Origin: Cloeon dipterum
Lineage: Eukaryota > Arthropoda > Insecta > Ephemeroptera > Baetidae
Length of the DNA stretch: 64,000 nucleotides
Reading direction: 5' to 3'
NCBI RefSeq assembly: GCF_949628265.1
Contig: NC_088787.1
Location: forward strand, 300,501 to 364,500
The notes beneath the pieces are model-generated. The model was not told where the DNA came from. It saw only the letters and a program-made list of their open reading frames with translations, and did no database searches. The number at the start of each line of letters is the position of its first letter. Position 1 is the stretch's first letter. This document shows, one piece after another, positions 35,901-48,160 of the stretch. Both the position numbers and the translations under genes were made by a program.

Positions 35901-38900
35901 TTGGTTCAAATTTGCTGGAAAAATAGAAAATAGTATTTAGAACGCGTTAATTGAGTTTGCAAGCATGAATTTAGTCCAGTAATTAGTCTAAGAATTTTAA
36001 AACTTCCAGTTCAGCCAATTTAAAATTTCTAATTTTTAATTTATCGATTTTGGAGCACGCAAATTGGTTCAAATTTGCTGGAAAAATAGAAAATAGTATT
36101 TAGAACGCGTTAATTGAGTTTGCAAGCATGAATTTAATCCAGTAGTTAGTCTAAGAATTTTAAAACATCGAGTTCGGCCAATTTAAAATTTCTAATTTTT
36201 AATTCTTCGATTTTGGAGCATGCAATTTGGTTCAAATTTGCTGGAAAAATAGAAAATAGTATTTAGAACGCGTTAATTGAGTTTGCAAGCATGAATTTAG
36301 TCCAGTAATTAGTCTAAGAATTTTAAAACTTCCAGTTCGGCCAATTTAAAATTTCTAATTTTTAATTCTTCGATTTTGGAGCATGCAATTTGGTTCAAAT
36401 TTGCTGGAAAAATAGAAAATAGTATTTAGAACGCGTTAATTGAGTTTGCAAGCATGAATTTAATCCAGTAATTAGTCTAAGAATTTTAAAACTTCCAGTT
36501 CAGCCAATTTAAAATTTCTAATTTTTAATTTATCGATTTTGGAGCATGCAATTTGGTTCAAATTTGCTGGAAAAATAGAAAATAGTATTTAGAACGCGTT
36601 AATTGAGTTTGCAAGCATGAATTTAATCCAGTAATTAGTCTAAGAATTTTAAAACTTCAAGTTCGGCCAATTTAAAATTTCTAATTTTTAATTCTTCGAT
36701 TTTGGAGCACGCAAATTGGTTCAAATTTGCTGGAAAAATAGAAAATAGTATTTAGAACGCGTTAATTGAGTTTGCAAGCATGAATTTAATCCAGTAATTA
36801 GTCTAAGAATTTTAAAACTTCAAGTTCGGCCAATTTAAAATTTCTAATTTTTAATTCTTCGATTTTGGAGCACGCAAATTGGTTCAAATTTGCTGGAAAA
36901 ATAGAAAATAGTATTTAGAACGCGTTAATTGAGTTTGCAAGCATGAATTTAATCCAGTAATTAGTCTAAGAATTTTAAAACTTCAAGTTCGGCCAATTTA
37001 AAATTTCTAATTTTGAATTCTTCGATTTTGGAGCATGCAAATTGGTTCAAATTTGCTGGAAAAATAGAAAATAGTATTTAGAACGCGTTAATTGAGTTTG
37101 CAAGCATGAATTTAATCCAGTAGTTAGTCTAAGAATTTTAAAACATCGAGTTCGGCCAATTTAAAATTTCTAATTTTTAATATTTGGATTTTGGAGCAAG
37201 CAAATTGGCTTAAAATTGCTGGAAAAATATAAAATAGTATTTAGAACGCGTTAATTGAGTTTGCAAGCATGAATTTAATCCAGTAATTAGTCTAAGAATT
37301 TTAAAACATCGAGTTCGGCCAATTGAAAATTTCTAATTTTTAATTCTTCGATTTTGGAGCACGCAAATTGGTTCAAATTTGCTGGAAAGTTAAAAATTAA
37401 TATTTAAAATAATTTAATAGAGTTTGCAAGCATGACTTTAATCCAGTAGTTAGTCTAAGAATTTTAAAACTTCAAGTTCGGCCAATTTAAAATTTCTAAT
37501 TTTTAATTCTTCGATTTTGGAGCACGCAAATTGGTTCAAATTTGCTGGAAAAATAGAAAATAGTATTTAGAACGCGTTAATTGAGTTTGCAAGCATGAAT
37601 TTAATCCAGTAATTAGTCTAAGAATTTTAAAACTTCAAGTTCGGCCAATTGAAAATTTCTAATTTTTAATTCTTCGATTTTGGAGCACGCAAATTGGTTC
37701 AAATTTGCTGGAAAGTTAAAAATTAATATTTAAAATAATTTAATAGAGTTTGCAAGCATGACTTTAATCCAGTAGTTAGTCTAAGAATTTTAAAACTTCA
37801 AGTTCGGCCAATTTAAAATTTCTAATTTTTAATTCTTCGATTTTGGAGCACGCTAATTGGTTCAAATTTGCTGGAAAAATAGAAAATAGTATTTAGAACG
37901 CGTTAATTGAGTTTGCAAGCATGAATTTAATCCAGTAGTTAGTCTAAGAATTTTAAAACATCGAGTTCGGCCAATTTAAAATTTCTAATTTTTAATTCTT
38001 CGATTTTGGAGCATGCAATTTGGTTCAAATTTGCTGGAAAGTTAAAAATTAATATTTAAAATAATTTAATAGAGTTTGCAAGCATGACTTTAATCCAGTA
38101 GTTAGTCTAAGAATTTTAAAACTTCAAGTTCGGCCAATTTAAAATTTCTAATTTTTAATTCTTCGATTTTGGAGCACGCAAATTGGTTCAAATTTGCTAG
38201 AAAAATAGAAAATAGTATTTAGAACGCGTTAATTGAGTTTGCAAGCATGAATTTAATCCAGTAGTTAGTCTAAGAATTTTAAAACATCGAGTTCGGCCAA
38301 TTTAAAATTTCTAATTTTTAATTCTTCGATTTTGGAGCACGCAAATTGGTTCAAATTTGCTGGAAAAATAGAAAATAGTATTTAGAACGCGTTAATTGAG
38401 TTTGCAAGCATGAATTTAGTCCAGTAATTAGTCTAAGAATTTTAAAACTTCCAGTTCGGCCAATTTAAAATTTCTAATTTTTAATTCTTTGATTTTGGAG
38501 AACGCAAATTGGTTCAAATTTGCTGGAAAGTTAAAAATTAATATTTAAAATAATTTAATTGAGTTTGCAAGCATGAATTTAATCCAATAGTTAGTCTAAG
38601 AATTTTAAAACATCGAGTTCGGCCAATTTAAAATTTCTAATTTTTAATTCTTCGATTTTGGAGCACGCAAATTGGTTCAAATTTGCTAGAAAAATAGAAA
38701 ATAGTATTTAGAACGCGTTAATTGAGTTTGCAAGCATGAATTAAATCCAATAGTTAGTCTAAGAATTTTAAAACATCGAGTTCGGCCAATTTAAAATTTC
38801 TAATTTTTAATTCTTCGATTTTGGAGCACGCAAATTGGTTCAAATTTGCTGGAAAAATAGAAAATAGTATTTAGAACGCGTTAATTGAGTTTGCAAGCAT

Positions 38901-41900
38901 GAATTTAGTCCAGTAATTAGTCTAAGAATTTTAAAACTTCCAGTTCAGCCAATTTAAAATTTCTAATTTTTAATTCTTCGATTTTGGAGCACGCAAATTG
39001 GTTCAAATTTGCTGGAAAGTTAAAAATTAATATTTAAAATAATTTAATAGAGTTTGCAAGCATGACTTTAATCCAGTAGTTAGTCTAAGAATTTTAAAAC
39101 TTCAAGTTCGGCCAATTTAAAATTTCTAATTTTTAATTCTTCGATTTTGGAGCACGCTAATTGGTTCAAATTTGCTGGAAAAATAGAAAATAGTATTTAG
39201 AACGCGTTAATTGAGTTTGCAAGCATGAATTTAATCCAGTAGTTAGTCTAAGAATTTTAAAACATCGAGTTCGGCCAATTTAAAATTTCTAATTTTTAAT
39301 TCTTCGATTTTGGAGCATGCAATTTGGTTCAAATTTGCTGGAAAGTTAAAAATTAATATTTAAAATAATTTAATAGAGTTTGCAAGCATGACTTTAATCC
39401 AGTAGTTAGTCTAAGAATTTTAAAACTTCAAGTTCGGCCAATTTAAAATTTCTAATTTTTAATTTATCGATTTTGGAGCAAGCAAATTGGCTTAAAATTG
39501 CTGGAAAAATATAAAATAGTATTTAGAACGCGTTAATTGAGTTTGCAAGCATGAATTTAATCCAGTAATTAGTCTAAGAATTTTAAAACATCGAGTTCGG
39601 CCAATTGAAAATTTCTAATTTTTAATTCTTCGATTTTGGAGCACGCAAATTGGTTCAAATTTGCTGGAAAGTTAAAAATTAATATTTAAAATAATTTAAT
39701 AGAGTTTGCAAGCATGACTTTAATCCAGTAGTTAGTCTAAGAATTTTAAAACTTCAAGTTCGGCCAATTTAAAATTTCTAATTTTTAATTCTTCGATTTT
39801 GGAGCACGCAAATTGGTTCAAATTTGCTGGAAAAATAGAAAATAGTATTTAGAACGCGTTAATTGAGTTTGCAAGCATGAATTTAATCCAGTAATTAGTC
39901 TAAGAATTTTAAAACTTCAAGTTCGGCCAATTGAAAATTTCTAATTTTTAATTCTTCGATTTTGGAGCACGCAAATTGGTTCAAATTTGCTGGAAAGTTA
40001 AAAATTAATATTTAAAATAATTTAATAGAGTTTGCAAGCATGACTTTAATCCAGTAGTTAGTCTAAGAATTTTAAAACTTCAAGTTCGGCCAATTTAAAA
40101 TTTCTAATTTTTAATTCTTCGATTTTGGAGCACGCTAATTGGTTCAAATTTGCTGGAAAAATAGAAAATAGTATTTAGAACGCGTTAATTGAGTTTGCAA
40201 GCATGAATTTAATCCAGTAGTTAGTCTAAGAATTTTAAAACATCGAGTTCGGCCAATTTAAAATTTCTAATTTTTAATTCTTCGATTTTGGAGCATGCAA
40301 TTTGGTTCAAATTTGCTGGAAAGTTAAAAATTAATATTTAAAATAATTTAATAGAGTTTGCAAGCATGACTTTAATCCAGTAGTTAGTCTAAGAATTTTA
40401 AAACTTCAAGTTCGGCCAATTTAAAATTTCTAATTTTTAATTCTTCGATTTTGGAGCACGCAAATTGGTTCAAATTTGCTAGAAAAATAGAAAATAGTAT
40501 TTAGAACGCGTTAATTGAGTTTGCAAGCATGAATTTAATCCAGTAGTTAGTCTAAGAATTTTAAAACATCGAGTTCGGCCAATTTAAAATTTCTAATTTT
40601 TAATTCTTCGATTTTGGAGCACGCAAATTGGTTCAAATTTGCTGGAAAAATAGAAAATAGTATTTAGAACGCGTTAATTGAGTTTGCAAGCATGAATTTA
40701 ATCCAATAGTTAGTCTAAGAATTTTAAAACATCGAGTTCGGCCAATTTAAAATTTCTAATTTTTAATTTATCGATTTTGGAGCATGCAATTTGGTTCAAA
40801 TTTGCTGGAAAAATAGAAAATAGTATTTAGAACGCGTTAATTGAGTTTGCAAGCATGAATTTAGTCCAGTAATTAGTCTAAGAATTTTAAAACTTCCAGT
40901 TCGGCCAATTTAAAATTTCTAATTTTTAATTCTTTGATTTTGGAGAACGCAAATTGGTTCAAATTTGCTGGAAAGTTAAAAATTAATATTTAAAATAATT
41001 TAATTGAGTTTGCAAGCATGAATTTAGTCCAGTAATTAGTCTAAGAATTTTAAAACTTCCAGTTCGGCCAATTTAAAATTTCTAATTTTTAATTCTTCGA
41101 TTTTGGAGCATGCAATTTGGTTCAAATTTGCTGGAAAAATAGAAAATAGTATTTAGAACGCGTTAATTGAGTTTGCAAGCATGAATTTAATCCAGTAATT
41201 AGTCTAAGAATTTTAAAACATCCAGTTCAGCCAATTTAAAATTTCTAATTTTTAATTTATCGATTTTGGAGCATGCAATTTGGTTCAAATTTGCTGGAAA
41301 AATAGAAAATAGTATTTAGAACGCGTTAATTGAGTTTGCAAGCATGAATTTAATCCAGTAATTAGTCTAAGAATTTTAAAACTTCCAGTTCAGCCAATTT
41401 AAAATTTCTAATTTTTAATTTATCGATTTTGGAGCATGCAATTTGGTTCAAATTTGCTGGAAAAATAGAAAATAGTATTTAGAACGCGTTAATTGAGTTT
41501 GCAAGCATGAATTTAATCCAGTAATTAGTCTAAGAATTTTAAAACTTCAAGTTCGGCCAATTTAAAATTTCTAATTTTTAATTCTTCGATTTTGGAGCAC
41601 GCAAATTGGTTCAAATTTGCTGGAAAAATAGAAAATAGTATTTAGAACGCGTTAATTGAGTTTGCAAGCATGAATTTAATCCAGTAATTAGTCTAAGAAT
41701 TTTAAAACTTCAAGTTCGGCCAATTTAAAATTTCTAATTTTTAATTCTTCGATTTTGGAGCACGCAAATTGGTTCAAATTTGCTGGAAAAATAGAAAATA
41801 GTATTTAGAACGCGTTAATTGAGTTTGCAAGCATGAATTTAATCCAGTAATTAGTCTAAGAATTTTAAAACTTCAAGTTCGGCCAATTTAAAATTTCTAA

Positions 41901-44900
41901 TTTTGAATTCTTCGATTTTGGAGCACGCAAATTGGTTCAAATTTGCTGGAAAGTTAAAAATTAATATTTAAAATAATTTAATTGAGTTTGCAAGCATGAA
42001 TTTAATCCAATAGTTAGTCTAAGAATTTTAAAACATCGAGTTCGGCCAATTTAAAATTTCTAATTTTTAATTCTTCGATTTTGGAGCACGCAAATTGGTT
42101 CAAATTTGCTGGAAAAATAGAAAATAGTATTTAGAACGCGTTAATTGAGTTTGCAAGCATGAATTTAGTCCAGTAATTAGTCTAAGAATTTTAAAACTTC
42201 CAGTTCGGCCAATTTAAAATTTCTAATTTTTAATTCTTTGATTTTGGGGAACGCAAATTGGTTCAAATTTGCTGGAAAGTTAAAAATTAATATTTAAAAT
42301 AATTTAATTGAGTTTGCAAGCATGAATTTAATCCAATAGTTAGTCTAAGAATTTTAAAACATCGAGTTCGGCCAATTTAAAATTTCTAATTTTTAATTCT
42401 TCGATTTTGGAGCACGCAAATTGGTTCAAATTTGCTAGAAAAATAGAAAATAGTATTTAGAACGCGTTAATTGAGTTTGCAAGCATGAATTAAATCCAAT
42501 AGTTAGTCTAAGAATTTTAAAACATCGAGTTCGGCCAATTTAAAATTTCTAATTTTTAATTTATCGATTTTGGAGCATGCAAATTGGTTCAAATTTGCTG
42601 GAAAAATAGAAAATAGTATTTAGAACGCGTTAATTGAGTTTGCAGGCATGAATTTAATCCAGTAGTTAGTCTAAGAATTTTAAAACATCGAGTTCGGCCA
42701 ATTTAAAATTTCTAATTTTTAATTTATCGATTTTGGAGCATGCAAATTGGTTCAAATTTGCTGGAAAGTTAAAAATTAATATTTAAAATAATTAAATAGA
42801 GTTTGCAAGCATGACTTTAATCCAGTATTTGCAATAAGAATTTTAATTTTTCGAGTTCAGCCGATTTTAAAATTCTAATTTTTAATTCTTCGATTTTGGA
42901 GCACTCAAATTGGTTCAAATTTGCTGGAAAGTTAAAAATTAATATTTAAAATAATTTAATAGAGTTTGCAAGCATGACTTTAATCCAGTAGTTAGTCTAA
43001 GAATTTTAAAACTTCCAGTTCGGCCAATTTAAAATTTCTAATTTTTAATTCTTCGATTTTGGAGCACGCAAATTGGTTCAAATTTGCTGGAAAGTTAAAA
43101 ATTAATATTTAAAATAATTTAATAGAGTTTGCAAGCATGACTTTAATCCAGTAGTTAGTCTAAGAATTTTAAAACATCGTAAGAAAATATGTGATTTCAC
43201 ACAACCAAACCAATATTATTTTGTATATTTATTATTTGAGGTCGGTTTTTTTATCTGTTAGAAGTGTGGAAGACTGATAAAAATAGCAACGGTTAAGAGA
43301 TTAAATTAAAAATTTCTTGCCTTTTGAGAATTAATTTTTCGGCCATCCGTGAAATGATGTGTTATTGAACTTGATTTTTTCTTTAATTTTTATAGGAAAT
43401 AGGAAACTGCGCGACTATGCAGGAAATCAGGGGAATGGTGGTTGACGTTTGTGGTCGCCTTTGGGCCGTTGATAGAGGAAATGAGATTTGTCCAGCAAAG
43501 CTCTGGATTTTTGATCTAACGGGAAACGATTCGGTCAGCCTGGTGCATCAATTCGCCAATGAAATTGCGTCGCATACTGTTAGCAAGAGATATCTGAATT
43601 CCCTGGTCCTTGATGAGACACCGAACGACACTTTTGCGTACAATCCTGTCCATCTATCGGGAAACATGATCGTGTTTAGCCTGAAGGAGAAAGTTTCTTG
43701 GGCTATCCAAATTAAGGACATCCACATTACTTCTATTGCCCTTTCGCCAATAAAGGGAAAAGAATTGGCCTACCTGGGATCTACCTTGGAAACAGGGCTA
43801 TATTCAGTTCCCCTTTCGGAATTAAGGATGAGGGGAAGAAAATCTGCTTTGAGCCCTACTCTGGTTGGCAAAAAGACAGCCGGCTCCTTAAGAATGCTGA
43901 TGGACAACAAAGGCAAATTATATTTTGACCTCTACAACTCTAACTACGTCGGCACTTGGGACACCTCTGCTCCCTTCAAGGAAGAACAATTCTACAAGGT
44001 ATTTTTCTTTCATATTCATTAAATATTCATATAGTGGTCAAGTGAAATTGAAGATTCATATCGAAAATATTTAAAATTTTCTACGACGAGTTTCAGACGA
44101 ATTTTTGGACTGATTGACGGGAATTTTTTTATTTTTGCTGGTAGAATATTTTTTCAATCAAACAAAAAGAAGAAAAATGAAAAGAAGAAAATGTTTGCTA
44201 TTGAGCAATGTTCCTCCATTAAAAATGTATTATTTTCCAATTATTATGCACTTTAAATGGATCGTATTTTGGATTGTTGTAGGATGAGCGACTGACATTT
44301 TTTGAGTACAAGTTCAGTTTCGCCTTTGACGCGTGTAATAATCTTTGGATACTGACCAAAGACAATGGAAAAACGACAAATTTTCGGCTCCTTCGCGCTG
44401 CAGTCGGCGTGAAGTCTTACTTGTACAACAACCTCATTGCTCCCAAAGGTAACTTCTCCTAATACTTCAATAAATACCATCACAAAGGGGGCAATATCGA
44501 GATGATAAAATCCAGGGAATACACTTCATTTCTTAGACAATTTAATCATTTAAATTCCTGCCAATTATTGAACTGCCAGTTAGATTTTCAACGTATCTTT
44601 ATAAAAATGTTTTCTGTTTGTACAGGGCGTACAAAAATATACGAAGATTCCATCGAAAAAAACGACTTCAATATCGCATATTTGGTCTGCTTGGCCATTT
44701 CCTGCATGATTTCATGTTGCATTATTTTGTGGCTGGCTCTATGGGTGAAAAGGTTGAAGAAAACCGCCGCCCGGACGAGAAATGAACTCCAGGAAATGTC
44801 TGTTTTTCCTCCTGACAACGTAGTCGAACGCGAGCAGTCGGACGATGATAATAATTACGACGACGTCGCTCCCCCCGACGACGCCTCGACATCAGTCCAA

Positions 44901-45023
44901 GTCGAGCTCGGAAGCGCCAGGCCTCATTGCGACTCAAATATCTACGAGGAAGTCAATCCATCGCCTTCTGGCTCTGAACTTTATTTCCGAATCCTTTCTA
45001 TCGATGGCGAGCCCCACCAATAG
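26954..45023 (+). pseudogene. Yellow/MRJP-like gene copy 1, membrane-tail type, lacking exon 2
   Basis: Exons seen: 26954-26994 (short leader exon, phase 2), 43396-43998, 44283-44448 and 44626-45023. The exon for the signal peptide and first 100 residues, present in copy 2 at 48421-48742, is missing; the satellite array occupies its place. The three downstream exons are open and phase-correct. They code the MRJP/Yellow domain (VVDVCGRLWAVDRGN, KLWIFDLTGND, SLVLDETPNDTFAY, RMLMDNKGKLYF), then GRTKIYEDSIEKND and a transmembrane helix (about YLVCLAISCMISCCIILWLA). A Lys/Arg stop-transfer and an acidic tail with YDDV, YEEV and YFRI end the protein. Joining leader exon 1 to exon 3 breaks the frame; initiation at the ATG at 43417 would give a product without a signal peptide. 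It could be a decayed gene, or an assembly gap may hide exon 2. Confidence 0.7.
27110..43178. repeat. 163-bp satellite array, about 98 monomers, with higher-order repeats
   Basis: A head-to-tail, AT-rich monomer. The landmark TTCGGCC falls at 27208, 27371, 27534, 27697, 27860 and 28023, every 163 bases. The last clear one, at 43019, is exactly 96 x 163 from 27371. Two interchangeable monomer types occur: one with TATTTAGAACGCGTTAATTG, the other with AATATTTAAAATAATTTAAT. Higher-order structure is visible from shared variants: offsets of 4 monomers (27371/28023), 27 (28801/33202), 34 (31572/37114 and 31469/37011), 8 (37847/39151) and 6 (39151/40129). The edge monomers (27110-27200 and 42826-42900) are degenerate. 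No open frame of 60 codons exists in it. The right end abuts the GTAAG of Yellow intron 2. Confidence 0.95.
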
Positions 45024-45494
45024 CTTTGTTAAAATTATAACATTCCCCTAATTACATATATTTACATATTTTACGGTATTACTAACTATTTATCCATATT
45101 AATATATGCGTGCGTAAAACTAGCGATTCTAAATTGATTTTAATTTTGTGTACCAAACACAAGTATAATAATTGAATAAAATCGTGAGCGGAAAAATAGC
45201 TTCATAATTTATCTGTTTTTATCACCAACTGATTTCGAGTGGCATCATGTTCATTTCAACACCATATTTGCTCGTATATAACCAAGGATCACTTTTTACA
45301 CTCAATTTTATTCAACTCCCAAATAATTAAACATAATTTACCGTCAAAGTTGACGTAGTTAATGGAAAAATTTAGGAGGGGATTCAATTACTGCTTTAAT
45401 AAATTAAAATATTTATCGTGCTCATTTTGAAATGCTCTCGGACATTGGTTAAAATTGCCAATCTCAGAACAATCAATTTTCTATTACATTTTTA

Positions 45495-45650
45495 GATCAG
45501 TCCAGTTCGTGTCTCAAGAATGATACTGCCTAAGGTCACCGGGCAAGGTTGCAAGGTTGGATGGAAGGGCGAAAACTGCGACCGACCCTCTGGGAATGCA
45601 CCTCAGTGCCGGCCCGAATTCCATGCAAAGCTCTCTGACCTCGCAATTTA
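45495..45650 (+). pseudogene. Solo terminal exon of a Yellow relative with EGF-like cysteines
   Basis: Preceded by a good acceptor (TTTTTAG). An open frame starting at 45495 codes ISPVRVSRMILPKV, then CKVGWKGENCD, and ends at TAA. DNA from here to about 45670 aligns with the terminal exon of Yellow copy 3 (from 54517), including the GTTGGATATTAAA after the stop. The phase (0) does not match the phase 1 donor of copy 1 exon 4, so it is probably a relic of an older tandem copy rather than an alternative end. Confidence 0.5.
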
Positions 45651-46428
45651 ATTTAGTTGGATATTAAAAGGTGTTTTTTCAGGGAAATTATTTGCGGACT
45701 TTATTTTCAACCAAAAATCTGAGCATTTGCAAAGTGTTTTCTCCAGCACTCTTTTCAATTGTGTTTATTAACAAATAAACTCAAGGTTGTTCCAGAAAGA
45801 GCTCTCTAATCCGCAAAATAAAGGCATTCGCATTATTTTAATAAAAATAATAAGTCTCTAAAAAGATTGCATACAATTACCAGTGTGGAGGTGAAGAGAC
45901 ATTTGTTGGGCCAGCCTTTTCACGAGCTGAATACGTTCCTTCCGTGCGCACGTGCTATTCTTGACGCTCCTCTCTCGCCCAAAAGGAAACAGAATTATTG
46001 TGTTGCCCATTTTTTGCATTTTGGTCGACGGCCTCTGACGCTCCGTTGGTATTTTTAATTCCCCGAGAATGACTATTTCTTTTTCTGTGAGGCTCGACGG
46101 TTAATTTTGACGTGGGTGATACTTTTATTCCTTCTCTCCGCCAGCCAACCAATTTGAAATATTAACGAGCAAGAAGCTTGTTTTCGATGAGAAACAATTT
46201 TTTTCATATTGAAGCGAGCAGAAAACCAGTTTTATGCAACCTGCGCAGCACACACGTTGAGCTAATTGCATTGCTTACATAAAATTTAATGGTCTTGTTG
46301 CGTTCCAAAAATGTAGTTTAGATCATTCAGGATCCATGACATAAATTCCTAATTTAGAATCTCTTATTTGCAGATTGAGAACAACTTACCCCTCTTTCAA
46401 GTGTTGCGCGTCAAATTGAATGAAATTA

Positions 46429-47071
46429 TTAAAAAATGCAGATTCCAGAAGGACGTAAATGTTGAACCAATTTAAATTGGAAAAGGAAAATATCCGAGAC
46501 CTCTTTGATAAAATTTGGAGCGACGAATGACACTCGCAGAATTCTTTGGGGATTGCACACAAATAAATCCTCATTGACACGACTAAAAGTTCGTTCTGCC
46601 CGCTCGTCTACGTAGACAGGACATGGAGAAGCAAAAGTGTTGATTTCGGAGAAATTCGTGGCACTCAGCTCTGCCGGCACGAGCGCGCGGCTGCTGAGAG
46701 TCTCCATACCCTGCCACCCCATCCTCAAGCAACCCCCAGGCCTGCCACAGGGAGCTGCCCCTCGGAAAAATGGTGTTTCCAGTCTCTCCAGGTTCGCATC
46801 CACGAACTTTTCAGGTCATTTTGAGCCGGAGGTGCGCGTCGGTGGCAACCAACAGCAGGGGGCGGATCACGGCACCGTTTTTTAGCTCGACCTTGAAACA
46901 CTGTACAGTGCTTGCCTTATGCCCAGCGTTGTCATTTTTTCTCAAGGTTGCGGTGCCGTGATCCGCCCCCAGTTCGAACGAGTCGACGGCCACGACATCG
47001 ACAATAAAGTGGCACAACACAAAAAAAGGCAAGAAGCAGGTTGCAATTAAAAAAGTCCAGAAAAAAAACAA
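46429..47071 (-). other. Unassigned reading frames, possible decayed gene
   Basis: Two adjacent open stretches on the minus strand: 46811-47071, with a hydrophobic start and then AVDSFELGADHGTA, and 46429-46803, with CPVYVDERAERTF. Neither begins at an ATG in the open stretch. I recognise no family and see no convincing splice structure. The higher GC content than the surroundings is the main reason to note it. Confidence 0.2.
46858..46970. repeat. Perfect 20-bp inverted repeat with 73-bp loop
   Basis: GGGGGCGGATCACGGCACCG at 46858-46877 is repeated in reverse complement at 46951-46970. The loop contains CACTGTACAGTG, itself a 12-base palindrome. It lies within the unassigned minus-strand frame. 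Confidence 0.8.
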
Positions 47072-48160
47072 ATTTGCTGGTCTTTTTTATGAATCATATT
47101 TTCTAGAAATTTCTGGTTCCATGAAAAAATGAACTTATTTAATATTTATTTTCGAAATCACACACACACACACACATGCTGTACATCTGGCTTTGGCGCT
47201 AATCAGCCTGAAAGGAAGTGCTCTTTTGACTAAAATTTTTTTTTAATAAATTGGTTTTTAATTCATGGCGATTTATTGCCGTAAGGTTTAAACATAATAA
47301 ATTATTTAATTCTTGTCACGAGACTAAAAGATAGCTACTCAAAATACACAGTCTAATTGTTTAATTGTGCTATAACAGGTATAAAAAGATATTTTTTAAT
47401 CATGATTTTTATTTAAATTGTTAAATTCAACAAAAATAGGGATAAAATAATATAAAATGAATATGGAAGCGTTTGAGGGAATGTTTGTGGTTTGATTGCG
47501 GGCTGAATTGAGCCTACGTTTGTTACTTTTGCATTGCAATGACGATTCCACTCGGATTTGGGGGAATAGTGAAAGCTTTCCGACTCTCTAGTTACATACA
47601 GATTTACTCCATTCCAGCGTGCGCTTGGATTAATTTTACAAGACGTTTGTCTACCGTTTCAAAAAGAGCCCAACGTGGGACAATATGTAACTCGAGTTAG
47701 TCATTTTCTCAACTGGGCTTTCCACAAAGAGCCCCTGCTTGAGCCAATTGGACGATATTGGGATGCGAGTTGTTCATCGTTATTAGGGATCGCCCATCTC
47801 AAAAGAGGTCAATACTTGCCAAAAAAGCAATAATTATGGTACAATTCAATGTGAGAATTCATCGAATTTGACAAGTAAATGAGCAGACCTTTCCCAGAAA
47901 ACAAATCATGATTATTTCACTTCACAGATACACGATTCATTTGTTTAATTGAAACAAGTCGCCTATCGAACTATATATCATTTTCTATGGTCTTTTATTA
48001 ATATTGTTTGTTCGGAGATTGCGCCATATCGCAGGCCACTCAGATAAGGCTGCTGATTAATTTAGGCTCACTCGCCGGTTTGCAAAATCTATTACTTGTG
48101 ATGTCTCGCTCTAAAAGAAAAGGCTTGCCTTGATAAAATCATTTTTTCCCAGTTTTGAAC

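Larger units (their letters stand above)
45024..48160. other. Spacer between Yellow copies 1 and 2
   Basis: Mostly non-coding. It holds a solo terminal exon of a Yellow relative (45495-45650), an unassigned minus-strand reading frame (46429-47071) with a 20-bp inverted repeat, a CA microsatellite at about 47161-47175, and from about 47950 the promoter region of copy 2. The copy 1 3' UTR (45024 to about 45290) matches the copy 2 3' UTR closely. Confidence 0.5.

Noticed and set aside
27110-43178. CRISPR-like array
   Set aside because: The repeats are head-to-tail with no spacers and the genome is eukaryotic; it is satellite DNA.
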